A stretch of DNA of 10,974 nucleotides from Planctomycetes bacterium RBG_13_46_10 (GCA_001824645.1 MHYD01000047.1:20039-31012); one strand, 5' to 3'; positions 1-5,717 are shown, counted from the stretch's first letter. The notes: a model not told the origin generated them from the letters alone. Numbers and translations: made by a program.

Positions 1-1
1 T

Positions 2-766
2 CTACCCGCTGAGGGCTCCTTTATTATTACCGGTGACCTCCACGGACATCAGCGGAACTTCGAAAGAATTGTTGCTTTTGCCGACCTGGCATCCAATCCA
101 GACAGGCACGTGCTGCTGCAGGAAATCATACACGGAGGGCCGGTCGATACCGAAGGCGGCTGCCTGTCTTATAACCTCTTGTTTAATGTTGTTCGTTATA
201 AGCTGCAGTTCCCCAACCGTGTGCACGTTATTCTGGGAAACCACGCCGCGGCCTTTCTCTGTAACAGCGAAATAATGAAAGACGGCAAAGAAATGAACCG
301 GGCACTGTACCAAGCCCTGGAGCGGGAATACAAACAGAATTGCGTGAATATACAACTGGCCATAAAGAAATTTTTATCTTCACAGCCATTAGCAATAAAA
401 TGTAATAATAGGATATGGTTATCACATTCACTACCGGGTGACAATCTTGCCGACAAATTTGACCCAAAGATTTTTGACAGGCCGCTTACAATCAGCGATT
501 ACGAAAAGCCGGGTTCTGCTTATATTTTAACATGGGGCAGAAAACACAGTCAGGCCCTGCTCGACAAAATGGCCAAGCTGCTCGACGTTGATATTTTCGT
601 TCTTGGCCATCAGCCGCAGGAAAAAGGCTGGTGTAAAGCCGGAAATAATCTGATAATTATCGCGTCTGACCATAATCATGGCTGCCTGCTCCCCATAGAC
701 CTGGCAAAAACATATACTATTGACGAGCTTGGCAACTCGATGGTACCATTGGCCACTATACCTTAG
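2..766 (+). CDS. Calcineurin-like metallophosphatase (5' truncated by window edge)
   Basis: The reading frame is open from the first bases, so the true start lies upstream; 254 residues are visible. Metallophosphatase motifs appear in order, numbered from the first visible residue: GDLHGH at 11-16 (metal-binding Asp and His), HGGPVD near 44-49 in the place of the usual GDxxDRG, GNHA at 79-82 in the place of GNHE, SHSLPG in the middle, and GHQP near the C-terminus. The order fits the PPP/calcineurin fold, which binds two metal ions and hydrolyses phosphate esters. The altered second motif and the GNHA variant set it apart from classical Ser/Thr phosphatases. From memory it resembles a conserved planctomycete family. 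Substrate unknown. The glycosyltransferase begins 45 bp downstream on the same strand. There is no signal peptide in the visible part. The fold is secure; the exact activity is not. Confidence 0.85.
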   Translation, partial: LPAEGSFIITGDLHGHQRNFERIVAFADLASNPDRHVLLQEIIHGGPVDTEGGCLSYNLLFNVVRYKLQFPNRVHVILGNHAAAFLCNSEIMKDGKEMNRALYQALEREYKQNCVNIQLAIKKFLSSQPLAIKCNNRIWLSHSLPGDNLADKFDPKIFDRPLTISDYEKPGSAYILTWGRKHSQALLDKMAKLLDVDIFVLGHQPQEKGWCKAGNNLIIIASDHNHGCLLPIDLAKTYTIDELGNSMVPLATIP

Positions 767-774
767 AATCCCGC

Positions 775-803
775 TTTAACTTCGAAGAAACACTGTATAT
801 AAT
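775..803 (+). promoter_or_regulatory. Possible promoter that would give a leaderless glycosyltransferase mRNA
   Basis: A perfect -10 hexamer TATAAT lies at 798-803 with a weak -35-like TTTAAC at 775-780 (17-bp spacing). The expected start of transcription would be around 810-812, on or next to the ATG at 812. No Shine-Dalgarno sequence stands before that ATG. Read-through from the upstream gene is equally possible. Confidence 0.3.
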
Positions 804-811
804 ATACAAGA

Positions 812-2056
812 ATGGAATTGTATTTTTATATAGCCCTGGCAGCAATCCTCTCGCAGTTGCTATTTCTGCTTCAGACATATAGAAATCATATTTATGCGCT
901 GAAGAAATACGCCAAAAAACACTCATGGCACGCATTGCGAACCGTTCTTATTGTCCCCTGCAAGGGCCTCGATTCGAATTTCCAAAAAAATATCATCTCT
1001 TTTTTCAATTTAGATTATGAAAACTACCTGCTATGGTTTGTAGTAGCTGATAAATCAGACCCCGCATACAGCGAATTATGCAAGCTAAAAGACCAGCTAA
1101 GCCAAAGCACAAAAGCCAGTGATGTACAAATATTGGTCGCTGGAACCGTGGGACAGGGGCAATGCTATGATGGACGAGAGACAAACAGAGCGTGCAGCCA
1201 GAAAATTCATAACCTACTCTACTGTTACGAAAGAATCAGCGATAGTTTTGATGTACTTGCTTTTGCCGACTCCGATATCTGCGTATCCCAGGATTGGCTG
1301 AGCCATTTAGTCTGGCCTCTAAGAAGAAGCGAAGTAGGCGCATCCAGCGGCTACCGCTGGTATATACCGAAAAAGAACAACTTAGCCAGTCTGGCTCTAT
1401 CGGCGATAAATGCCAAGATTGCCCAACTGCTCGGCCCTACACACTTCAATCAGGCATGGGGCGGCTCAATGGCGATACGCAAAGATGTCTTTAGCCGAGT
1501 AGGTATCAATAAAATCTGGCAAAAAGCGCTCAGTGACGACCTGTCACTTACTTATGCTGTTAAAAAAGCAGGGCTGAAAATAGATTTTCGTCCTCCCTGT
1601 TTGGTTGCTTCTTACGAATCCATGACATGGCGAGAGCTTTTTGAATTCGGCCGACGGCAATTCTTAATCACACGCATATATGCAGCAGGCACATGGTGGT
1701 TCGGACTATTCAGCAGTCTATACTCAATATTAGGTTTATGGGCCGGGGCCGCCCTGGCAATTTATGCAGCATCAATCCAGCATCAACATACAGAGCTTTT
1801 TATTGCCGTACCCGTGGTATTTTTCGTAGGCCAGCTCATTCGCGCAATCCTGCGGCAGAGAATGATTAGCGAATTGCTGAAAAAAGATGTGCCACAAATG
1901 AAGGCCGCCATGGCAGCCGACATCTTCGGCTTCTGGGCGTGGTCACTTCTTATGTTAGCTTTTATTATCTCTTCAGCCTTTGGCAGAACCATCCGCTGGC
2001 GGGGTATCCGCTATAAACTGCTCAGCCCGACCGAGACAATTGTGTTGAGCGGATAA
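812..2056 (+). CDS. Membrane glycosyltransferase, GT2/GT21 type (ceramide glucosyltransferase/HpnI-like)
   Basis: A 414-residue protein. An N-terminal membrane segment (about 3-22) is followed by a GT-A glycosyltransferase domain and about three C-terminal membrane segments (about 295-320, 326-346, 371-392). Visible motifs: PCKGLD at 49-54, the metal-binding DSD at 153-155, WGGSMAIRK at 216-224, the SDD catalytic acidic pair at 241-243, and GRRQFLITR at 280-288 where the family carries (Q/R)xxRW; here the RW is replaced. The C-terminal WRGIRY is also typical of this group. The expected role is transfer of a sugar from a nucleotide-sugar to a lipid or hopanoid-like acceptor at the cytoplasmic membrane. 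Acceptor and donor cannot be read from sequence. Start chosen at the ATG before the hydrophobic segment; no ribosome binding site is evident. A hairpin element begins 8 bp past the stop codon. Confidence 0.85.
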   Translation: MELYFYIALAAILSQLLFLLQTYRNHIYALKKYAKKHSWHALRTVLIVPCKGLDSNFQKNIISFFNLDYENYLLWFVVADKSDPAYSELCKLKDQLSQSTKASDVQILVAGTVGQGQCYDGRETNRACSQKIHNLLYCYERISDSFDVLAFADSDICVSQDWLSHLVWPLRRSEVGASSGYRWYIPKKNNLASLALSAINAKIAQLLGPTHFNQAWGGSMAIRKDVFSRVGINKIWQKALSDDLSLTYAVKKAGLKIDFRPPCLVASYESMTWRELFEFGRRQFLITRIYAAGTWWFGLFSSLYSILGLWAGAALAIYAASIQHQHTELFIAVPVVFFVGQLIRAILRQRMISELLKKDVPQMKAAMAADIFGFWAWSLLMLAFIISSAFGRTIRWRGIRYKLLSPTETIVLSG

Positions 2057-2063
2057 TTACAAT

Positions 2064-2095
2064 TGACCCTGTAGATAAACCACAGGGCTTTCGGA
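2064..2095 (-). repeat. REP-like hairpin element L, inverted, left of the RAYT gene
   Basis: Read on the - strand this is TCCGAAAG, an 8-nt stem arm, loop TTTAT, the second 8-nt arm, then TCA: 32 nt in all. The stem closes completely on that strand, including one G-T pair. The layout is identical to the element at 2646-2677 in the opposite orientation. It sits between the glycosyltransferase stop and the transposase start, and ends 2 bp before the GTG at 2098. Confidence 0.8.
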
Positions 2096-2097
2096 GA

Positions 2098-2637
2098 GTG
2101 AAAAATGCAAAAGGTTTTGGGGGGTATATGTTGACTTGGACTGCTTATAGTAGCTGGCTGCAAGGAGACAAACGCAAATACGTCAAAAACGGTCAAATAC
2201 TCAACCCTAATCCTTCGCTGGAGAGTAAAAATAAGGAAAACATGAAGTATCCAAAAGTGTCGTTGACCACTGCACAAAGAAAAATCATCGAAAATGCTAT
2301 AATTGAGGAATCTGCCGGTTTAAATCAGAAGATTCACGCAATTGCAATCAGAAAAAGTCATATCCATTTGGTAACGGATTGTAATTTCATTTCGGCTGCT
2401 TCTGCCGTGAGTCATTACAAAAATGCTGCGAGGCTAGCCATGGAAAGCAATGGATTTGTCGGCAGGTTATGGACGAAAGGATTTAGTGTTCGTTACTGTT
2501 TCGATGAAAACCAGTTGAATGCGGTAATCCAATATGTAAACCGCCACAATCAAAACCACCATAATCCGAAAGCCCCCATGTTTATCCTGGGGGTTAATAT
2601 CCCTAAATGTCCACTACCGGTTTATCCGGTGGGTTAA
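2098..2637 (+). CDS. REP-associated tyrosine transposase-like protein (IS200/Y1 HUH family)
   Basis: A 179-residue single-domain Y1 protein. The HUH motif is HIH at 88-90, preceded by IAIRKS as in IS200-type enzymes. The likely nucleophile is Tyr146 in VIQYVNRH. LWTKGFSVRY (124-133) matches the conserved LWxxG region of RAYT proteins. The N-terminal TWTAYSSWLQGD block matches a common environmental subgroup that usually reads TYGTWLPGD. Enzymes of this family nick single-stranded hairpin ends, and here the gene sits inside a set of such hairpins, which supports the RAYT call. The GTG at 2098 has GGAG too close to act as a normal ribosome site; the ATG at 2128, behind a run of six G, is an alternative start. 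Codons from about residue 156 onward are made of hairpin elements R1 and R2, so the C-terminal tail is probably not functional protein. No TnpB or cargo gene adjoins it. Confidence 0.85.
   Translation: MKNAKGFGGYMLTWTAYSSWLQGDKRKYVKNGQILNPNPSLESKNKENMKYPKVSLTTAQRKIIENAIIEESAGLNQKIHAIAIRKSHIHLVTDCNFISAASAVSHYKNAARLAMESNGFVGRLWTKGFSVRYCFDENQLNAVIQYVNRHNQNHHNPKAPMFILGVNIPKCPLPVYPVG
2565..2596 (+). repeat. REP-like hairpin element R1 (inside the 3' end of the RAYT gene)
   Basis: TCCGAAAG, arm CCCCCATG, loop TTTAT, arm CCTGGGGG, then TTA. Eight positions face each other with one mismatch (T2579 against C2587). Same 32-nt layout as L and R3, different stem sequence. It overlaps the coding region of the transposase. 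Confidence 0.8.
2613..2636 (+). repeat. REP-like hairpin element R2 (diverged)
   Basis: Arm ACTACCGG, loop TTTAT, arm CCGGTGGG, then TTA as in R1. Seven of eight positions pair, counting one T-G. The constant 5' octamer TCCGAAAG is missing. The shared GGGTTAATAT tail with R1 suggests a partial duplication. It contains the stop region of the transposase gene. Confidence 0.65.
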
Positions 2638-2645
2638 TATTTCAA

Positions 2646-2677
2646 TCCGAAAGCCCCTGAGTTTATCTCAGGGGTCA
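2646..2677 (+). repeat. REP-like hairpin element R3, right of the RAYT gene
   Basis: TCCGAAAG, arm CCCCTGAG, loop TTTAT, arm CTCAGGGG, then TCA. The 8-bp stem is perfect. With L it forms an inverted pair enclosing the transposase gene; both ends terminate in TGACCC read inward from the outside. Confidence 0.8.
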
Positions 2678-2704
2678 CGATCCAAAACGATATTTTTATT
2701 TAAT

Positions 2705-2733
2705 TTGTATTGTTCCGGCTAGGTAGGTATAAT
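2705..2733 (+). promoter_or_regulatory. Candidate promoter for the zinc-ribbon/TIR-like gene
   Basis: TTGTAT at 2705-2710 and a perfect TATAAT at 2728-2733, separated by 17 bp. It would give a leader of about 100 nt before the ATG at 2844. The -10 is good, the -35 matches only TTG. Confidence 0.35.
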
Positions 2734-2843
2734 CACGAGCAACAAACAAGCGGATCCTCAACAACTATGGTAGAATTAATTGAAGTTAATAAAATAGTGC
2801 AACTTTTTTTATCCTACATTCTTAGTACGCAAGGAGGCATTGA

Positions 2844-3800
2844 ATGAGTACCGAAAATAATTGTTTTTTCTGCAACACTAAATGCGAGGTTTTTCAAACG
2901 CCTGATCATCATTTGGCGAACACTTATAGATGCAAATATTGCGGAGAATACATTTTACTTCAAAAGGGACTCAGTGAAGTTTATGACATCCGAGAACCGT
3001 CAGATAAGTTCAAAATAGCCTGTATCTTAAACGAAAGGCGACTAAAAAAACTAGTTGGAATAGCGTTTGATAACAAGACAAACAAGGAGAAAAAGATTTG
3101 TGGCTTCCCTTTGGTTTCTGTAGGTGATATTTTGGACGAGTTTCCTAAAAAAGCCAGCGATTTTCTTAATAGAACACTTCTTAATTTGAGCCGATTAACC
3201 GCAGGACCGTTTGATTGCATTAGCCGTGATGATATGAAAGAGAATGAGCATTTGCTGCTTTTCAATCAAAATAGAAAGACGCGTGACGCTTTTTTACTTG
3301 AGTTGGCAGAACAGGGATTCATCAGATTTAATATCGGTTCAAGCACTTTATTTATCCTAACTACTAAATTCTGGGAGATGGTAGAAAACTTACAAAAAAC
3401 AGAAGTTGGTAACAAGCGCGCATTTGTAGCTATGTGGTTTGACAAATCAATGGATGATTACTATAAAAACGGTGTTAAGAAAGCAATTGAAGATGCTGGT
3501 TATGTACCGGTAAGAATCGACTTACAGAATTTCAATGAAAAAATCTGCGATGAAATCATTGCCGAAATTAAACGTACTAAATTTTTGATTGCAGATTTTT
3601 CTGGAATGAGAACCGGAGTGTTTTTTGAAGCAGGTTTTGCTAAAGGTCTAGGCAGGGAGGTTATTTTTACTGTTAGGAAAGAAGATATCGAAGGATTAAA
3701 CGAACATTTCGACACAAGACAATATAATCACATCGTATATGATTCCCCTGAAGATCTTAGAAAAAAACTGTACAATAGAATTTGTGCAACTATTGTTTAA
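2844..3800 (+). CDS. Zinc-ribbon protein with C-terminal nucleoside deoxyribosyltransferase/TIR-like domain (putative effector)
   Basis: A 318-residue protein. Residues 7-33 form a zinc ribbon (CxxC at 7-10, CxxC at 30-33). The middle (about 50-185) is mostly helical, ending in a stretch that resembles a winged helix (about 147-183). The C-terminal part (about 191-318) matches the NDT/TIR-like fold: RAFVAMWFD strand at 192-200, AIEDAGY, IADFSG with Asp251, then GVFFEAGFAKGLG with Glu262 in the catalytic position, and DTRQYNHIVYD near the end. Proteins with this domain cleave N-glycosidic bonds of nucleotides or NAD; related domains are effectors in retron and TIR anti-phage systems. Here no sensor or reverse transcriptase is adjacent, so the sensing part would have to be its own zinc ribbon and middle region. 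An AAGGAGG ribosome site 7 bp before the ATG is the strongest in the window. Domain call is good; the defence role is inference. Confidence 0.75.
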   Translation: MSTENNCFFCNTKCEVFQTPDHHLANTYRCKYCGEYILLQKGLSEVYDIREPSDKFKIACILNERRLKKLVGIAFDNKTNKEKKICGFPLVSVGDILDEFPKKASDFLNRTLLNLSRLTAGPFDCISRDDMKENEHLLLFNQNRKTRDAFLLELAEQGFIRFNIGSSTLFILTTKFWEMVENLQKTEVGNKRAFVAMWFDKSMDDYYKNGVKKAIEDAGYVPVRIDLQNFNEKICDEIIAEIKRTKFLIADFSGMRTGVFFEAGFAKGLGREVIFTVRKEDIEGLNEHFDTRQYNHIVYDSPEDLRKKLYNRICATIV

Positions 3801-3873
3801 CTTATTATATTACAAAAAAATACAAAGTGAGGCAATTAGGCAGCCTGCGTTGGATCGTATCTTTGATCAACTC

Positions 3874-3899
3874 ACGGGCTCAATCGTGTTGTATATTAT
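3874..3899 (+). repeat. Direct repeat, left copy (bracketing the RusA pair)
   Basis: Shares 24 of 26 positions with 4644-4669. The core is ACGGGCTCAAT, a variable base, GTGTTGTA, a variable base, ATTAT. Weaker similarity continues past the repeat into ACCAAA in both copies. It lies 74 bp after the effector stop codon. Confidence 0.6.
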
Positions 3900-3916
3900 G
3901 TTGGATATTACCAAAT

Positions 3917-4156
3917 ATGGGTGGAATAAATCATCTACCATCATGTGAAATTCACACTGATGAGTTCAAATTAGTAGGGATGTTATACTTCGAGACAAGG
4001 ACTGTGACCGTCCTTCTTAATAATGTTTTGGCTGATGCGGATTTGGGGCCATATGAGCCAATTCGTAACAAACAAACGTGCCCTGAGGCAACAATATATG
4101 TGATACCCACAGCCAAGATTAAGAAAATTATCAAATATGCGTCAGATCATACATAA
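3917..4156 (+). CDS. Small protein of unknown function, overlapping the RusA gene
   Basis: 79 residues beginning MGGINHLPSC. I do not recognise a family. The centre (GMLYFETRTVTVLLNNVLAD, 21-40) looks like a beta-rich core, and the end (AKIKKIIKYASDHT) is a basic helix. There is no membrane segment and no metal motif. The frame runs 20 nt into the RusA-like gene, an arrangement typical of translational coupling, which is the main support for it being real. The ATG at 3917 lacks a clear ribosome site. An in-frame ATG at 3980 follows AGTAGGG directly and is a weaker alternative. The frame stays open upstream to about 3782, but that part reads like non-coding sequence and contains the direct repeat. 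It could be a partner or nucleic-acid-binding accessory of the resolvase. Confidence 0.5.
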   Translation: MGGINHLPSCEIHTDEFKLVGMLYFETRTVTVLLNNVLADADLGPYEPIRNKQTCPEATIYVIPTAKIKKIIKYASDHT

Positions 4157-4550
4157 CAAAGAATATCGATTTGTCATTCAAGGTAAGGCAGAGTCATTCC
4201 GAACATCTGCAGCCTTAAAATATAAAAACAAAGTGGCAAAACTTGCGCGTGAAGTTTTCAACCAGCCACTTGTTGATAAGCAGGTTGAGATCAGGATCAA
4301 CTATTTTCATACAAGAATCCGCCGGATGGACATGGATAATGTCGCGAAATGCATTATAGACGCACTTAATGGCATTGCTTATGAAGATGATCAACAGGTT
4401 TCTTCTCAGAAATCAACCTCACACCACTTAGAGAAATATATCTGTTTGAGTGATGAACCAATAGATATAATTAAACCATTAATGGATTTTTCTGAGTATA
4501 CTTTTGTCCGTATACGTGAGGTTAGTATACAGAGAAGTCCTTGGAGCTAA
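4137..4550 (+). CDS. RusA-family crossover junction endodeoxyribonuclease
   Basis: 137 residues, near the usual RusA length of about 120. The family signature is clear: RMDMDNVAKCIIDALNGIAY (63-82), with the paired metal-binding Asp65 and Asp67, Lys71 and Asp75, followed by EDDQQV (83-88), which supplies the third catalytic Asp. RusA proteins cut Holliday junctions as dimers and are usually carried by prophages or other mobile DNA. No phage structural, integrase or replication gene is visible here, so it is either a remnant or part of a small mobile unit. The start overlaps the preceding 79-residue frame by 20 nt. The final residues (about 89-137) diverge from typical RusA proteins. The region is visibly richer in A and T than the flanking housekeeping genes, which suits acquisition by transfer. 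Confidence 0.8.
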   Translation: MRQIIHNKEYRFVIQGKAESFRTSAALKYKNKVAKLAREVFNQPLVDKQVEIRINYFHTRIRRMDMDNVAKCIIDALNGIAYEDDQQVSSQKSTSHHLEKYICLSDEPIDIIKPLMDFSEYTFVRIREVSIQRSPWS

Positions 4551-4566
4551 CATTTTCTTGAAAGTC

Positions 4567-4601
4567 CAAACAGTAACCATTGGATTATAATCTGCTGTTT
4601 G
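4567..4601 (+). other. Inverted repeat after the RusA gene
   Basis: CAAACAG (4567-4573) pairs with CTGTTTG (4595-4601) around a 21-nt loop, 17 bp after the RusA stop. No run of T follows, so an intrinsic terminator is not supported. Confidence 0.4.
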
Positions 4602-4643
4602 TAACACTTAGTCGGATAAGTTTTTAATCAGTCTGGTTTAACA

Positions 4644-4669
4644 ACGGGCTCAATTGTGTTGTAGATTAT
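4644..4669 (+). repeat. Direct repeat, right copy
   Basis: 24 of 26 positions identical to 3874-3899, same orientation, 770 bp apart. Together the copies enclose the 79-residue gene and the RusA gene. It begins 94 bp after the RusA stop codon. Confidence 0.6.
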
Positions 4670-4702
4670 ATACCAAACAGATAAAGGCCGCTGATTCCCA
4701 CT

Positions 4703-4752
4703 GTCTTTTCGACCGAAGGCATCCCGTAGGGAGGCCGAAGCGGAGAAATCTG
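4703..4752 (+). repeat. Dispersed intergenic element, copy A
   Basis: Begins GTCTTTTCGACCGAAG and ends CGAAGCGGAGAAATCTG around a small internal hairpin (TCCC, GTA, GGGA). From memory, sequences of this form recur between genes in many unrelated environmental bacterial genomes. It matches copy B in inverted orientation. Confidence 0.7.
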
Positions 4753-4914
4753 GCCTCGCAGTTTAATCTTTATTATAATGGTGTCATACACAGCAGTAGA
4801 ACTTATTATGTTCATATCATGGTTAATCAACCACGTATCTTATATTTCGGGATTATAAATAATATCCGACACAGGGTCTGCCAGTACAAAATAGTTGTCA
4901 TTCTACTTTGCATG

Positions 4915-4962
4915 CAGATTTCTCCACTTCGCGTCCATAAAGGACACTTCGGTCGAAATGAC
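4915..4962 (-). repeat. Dispersed intergenic element, copy B (inverted)
   Basis: On the - strand it reads GTCATTTCGACCGAAG, an inner hairpin, CGAAGTGGAGAAATCTG. The two ends match copy A almost exactly while the inner hairpin differs (GTCC, loop, GGAC). The arms are about 160 bp apart and the space between them holds no gene. Confidence 0.7.
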
Positions 4963-5135
4963 GGCGAGTCTCTTCTACAAAACACTTTAAAAATACTATA
5001 GAAACCAACAGGGCGTTCTTCTTCCACAAAAGATGTGCTAAGGTCGCAGATGCTACATATCTTTGGCGACATGTCGATAAAAACCCAACTCTGCTGCTTC
5101 GTCTCAAATAAACTATCAATCACAGAAAAGATGCG

Positions 5136-5163
5136 TACGTAAAGCGCGTACGCGCTTTACGTA
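5136..5163. repeat. Perfect 28-nt palindrome
   Basis: Each half is TACGTAAAGCGCGT or its complement, centred between 5149 and 5150, with no spacer. It could extrude as a cruciform or bind a symmetric protein. It sits 3 bp before the first GTAG hairpin. Confidence 0.85.
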
Positions 5164-5166
5164 TGA

Positions 5167-5189
5167 GTAGTTCAATCATCCCTGCTTGA
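5167..5189 (+). repeat. GTAG-headed hairpin U1
   Basis: GTAGT, then TCAATCA, loop TCCC, TGCTTGA. Seven positions face each other with one mismatch (T5176 against C5185). Matches U2 in head and stem start. Confidence 0.6.
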
Positions 5190-5190
5190 T

Positions 5191-5205
5191 TACGCCAAAG
5201 GCGTA
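5191..5205. repeat. Perfect short hairpin between U1 and U2
   Basis: TACGCC, loop AAA, GGCGTA. It is followed by AAAAAA on the + strand, so only on the - strand would a T run lie beside it, and there on the 5' side; it is not an intrinsic terminator in either direction. Confidence 0.6.
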
Positions 5206-5215
5206 AAAAATTAAA

Positions 5216-5237
5216 GTAGTTCAAACATCTTGTTTGA
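5216..5237 (+). repeat. GTAG-headed hairpin U2
   Basis: GTAGT, then TCAAACA, loop TCT, TGTTTGA. The 7-bp stem is perfect. Confidence 0.7.
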
Positions 5238-5249
5238 GATTTAATCAAC

Positions 5250-5271
5250 ACAAGCTGGAAGCTTGTTCTAC
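5250..5271 (-). repeat. GTAG-headed hairpin U3 (inverted)
   Basis: On the - strand: GTAGA, ACAAGCT, loop TCC, AGCTTGT. The 7-bp stem is perfect. Same layout as U2 with a different stem sequence and opposite orientation, giving a tail-to-tail pair as in classical REP clusters. Confidence 0.7.
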
Positions 5272-5288
5272 GTTTCCAAAAATTTCCC

Positions 5289-5316
5289 TTGAAAATTCAG
5301 CCGGTTGTGGTATAAT
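5289..5316 (+). promoter_or_regulatory. Consensus-like extended -10 promoter with no near gene
   Basis: TTGAAA at 5289-5294, 16-bp spacer, TGG then TATAAT at 5311-5316. The TG one base before the -10 is the extended -10 signature. The next convincing start codon on this strand is 5844, more than 500 bp away. Confidence 0.5.
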
Positions 5317-5331
5317 ACCCATCCGAAGTCG

Positions 5332-5356
5332 GCCTGCCCTGAGCAAGGTCGAAGGG
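5332..5356. repeat. Dispersed element of the CCTGAGC/GTCGAAGGG type
   Basis: Reads GCCTGCCCTGAGC, then AAGGTCGAAGGG. From memory this is another very common intergenic motif in environmental genomes. It immediately precedes a purine-rich tract. Confidence 0.55.
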
Positions 5357-5585
5357 AAGACAGAGGGGAAAGACAAGTCAAAAGGGAAAAGGTAAAAGTC
5401 AAAATCTCAAATCAAAAGCACCAAATCAAGTAGTTTACATAAAACTCAAAACGTAAAGAACTTAAGAAAGATGACTATTTTTGATAAAATTAGCAAAAAC
5501 GAGCGAAAACGAGGATAAAAACCTGCAAAATAAGCACTTATATTGTTCGACAATTGTAGAGAATGTTCGACAAATTTGACTTTTT

Positions 5586-5717
5586 ATGCAAAACAAAGCC
5601 AATTTATTTATGGTAAAAATTAATATAAGCTCTTTTGTGACAAGTGAATAGAGAATATCTACAATTTTGTAGAAAGCCAAAAACAAAGCCAATTTTCCTT
5701 CCCTAAAAGTCAGGTAA
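5586..5717 (+). repeat. Decayed 'NKAN' intergenic repeat frame
   Basis: The frame from the ATG at 5586 reads MQNKANLFMVKINISSFVTS, a stop, RISTIL, a stop, then KAKNKANFPSLKVR. The 15-mer coding for NKAN recurs exactly at 5591-5605 and 5681-5695, 90 bp (30 codons) apart and in frame. From memory, frames beginning MQNKANF with KMNVSSFVTK and YEN follow the same order in many Phycisphaerae intergenic regions. Two in-frame TAG codons (5649 and 5670) and the lack of a ribosome site argue that this copy is not translated. I call it a degraded copy of a dispersed repeat, not a gene. Confidence 0.6.

Noticed and set aside
2064..2095. Intrinsic terminator of the glycosyltransferase gene
   Set aside because: The hairpin is followed by CTTTCGGA, not a T run, and it is explained as an element of the REP-like family.
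3782..3916. Extension of the 79-residue protein upstream to a TTG at 3782
   Set aside because: It would overlap the effector stop, lacks a ribosome site and passes through the direct repeat; the translated part looks random.
3795..4800. Integron-like attC sites: GTTTAAC at 3795 and 4636, GTTGGAT at 3849
   Set aside because: The 3795-3855 stretch has the right ends and about 60-bp length, but its inside does not fold as an attC hairpin. The 4636 site has no matching GTTRRRY partner downstream, and no integrase is present.
4654..5119. Frames on both strands across 4654-5123 (for example the one reading HFDRS and GREVEKS)
   Set aside because: They are translations of dispersed elements A and B. 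Peptides of this form appear as spurious frames in many genomes.
5136..5271. CRISPR array
   Set aside because: The units are short hairpins of differing sequence and orientation with irregular spacing; there are no constant repeats with unique spacers and no cas genes.
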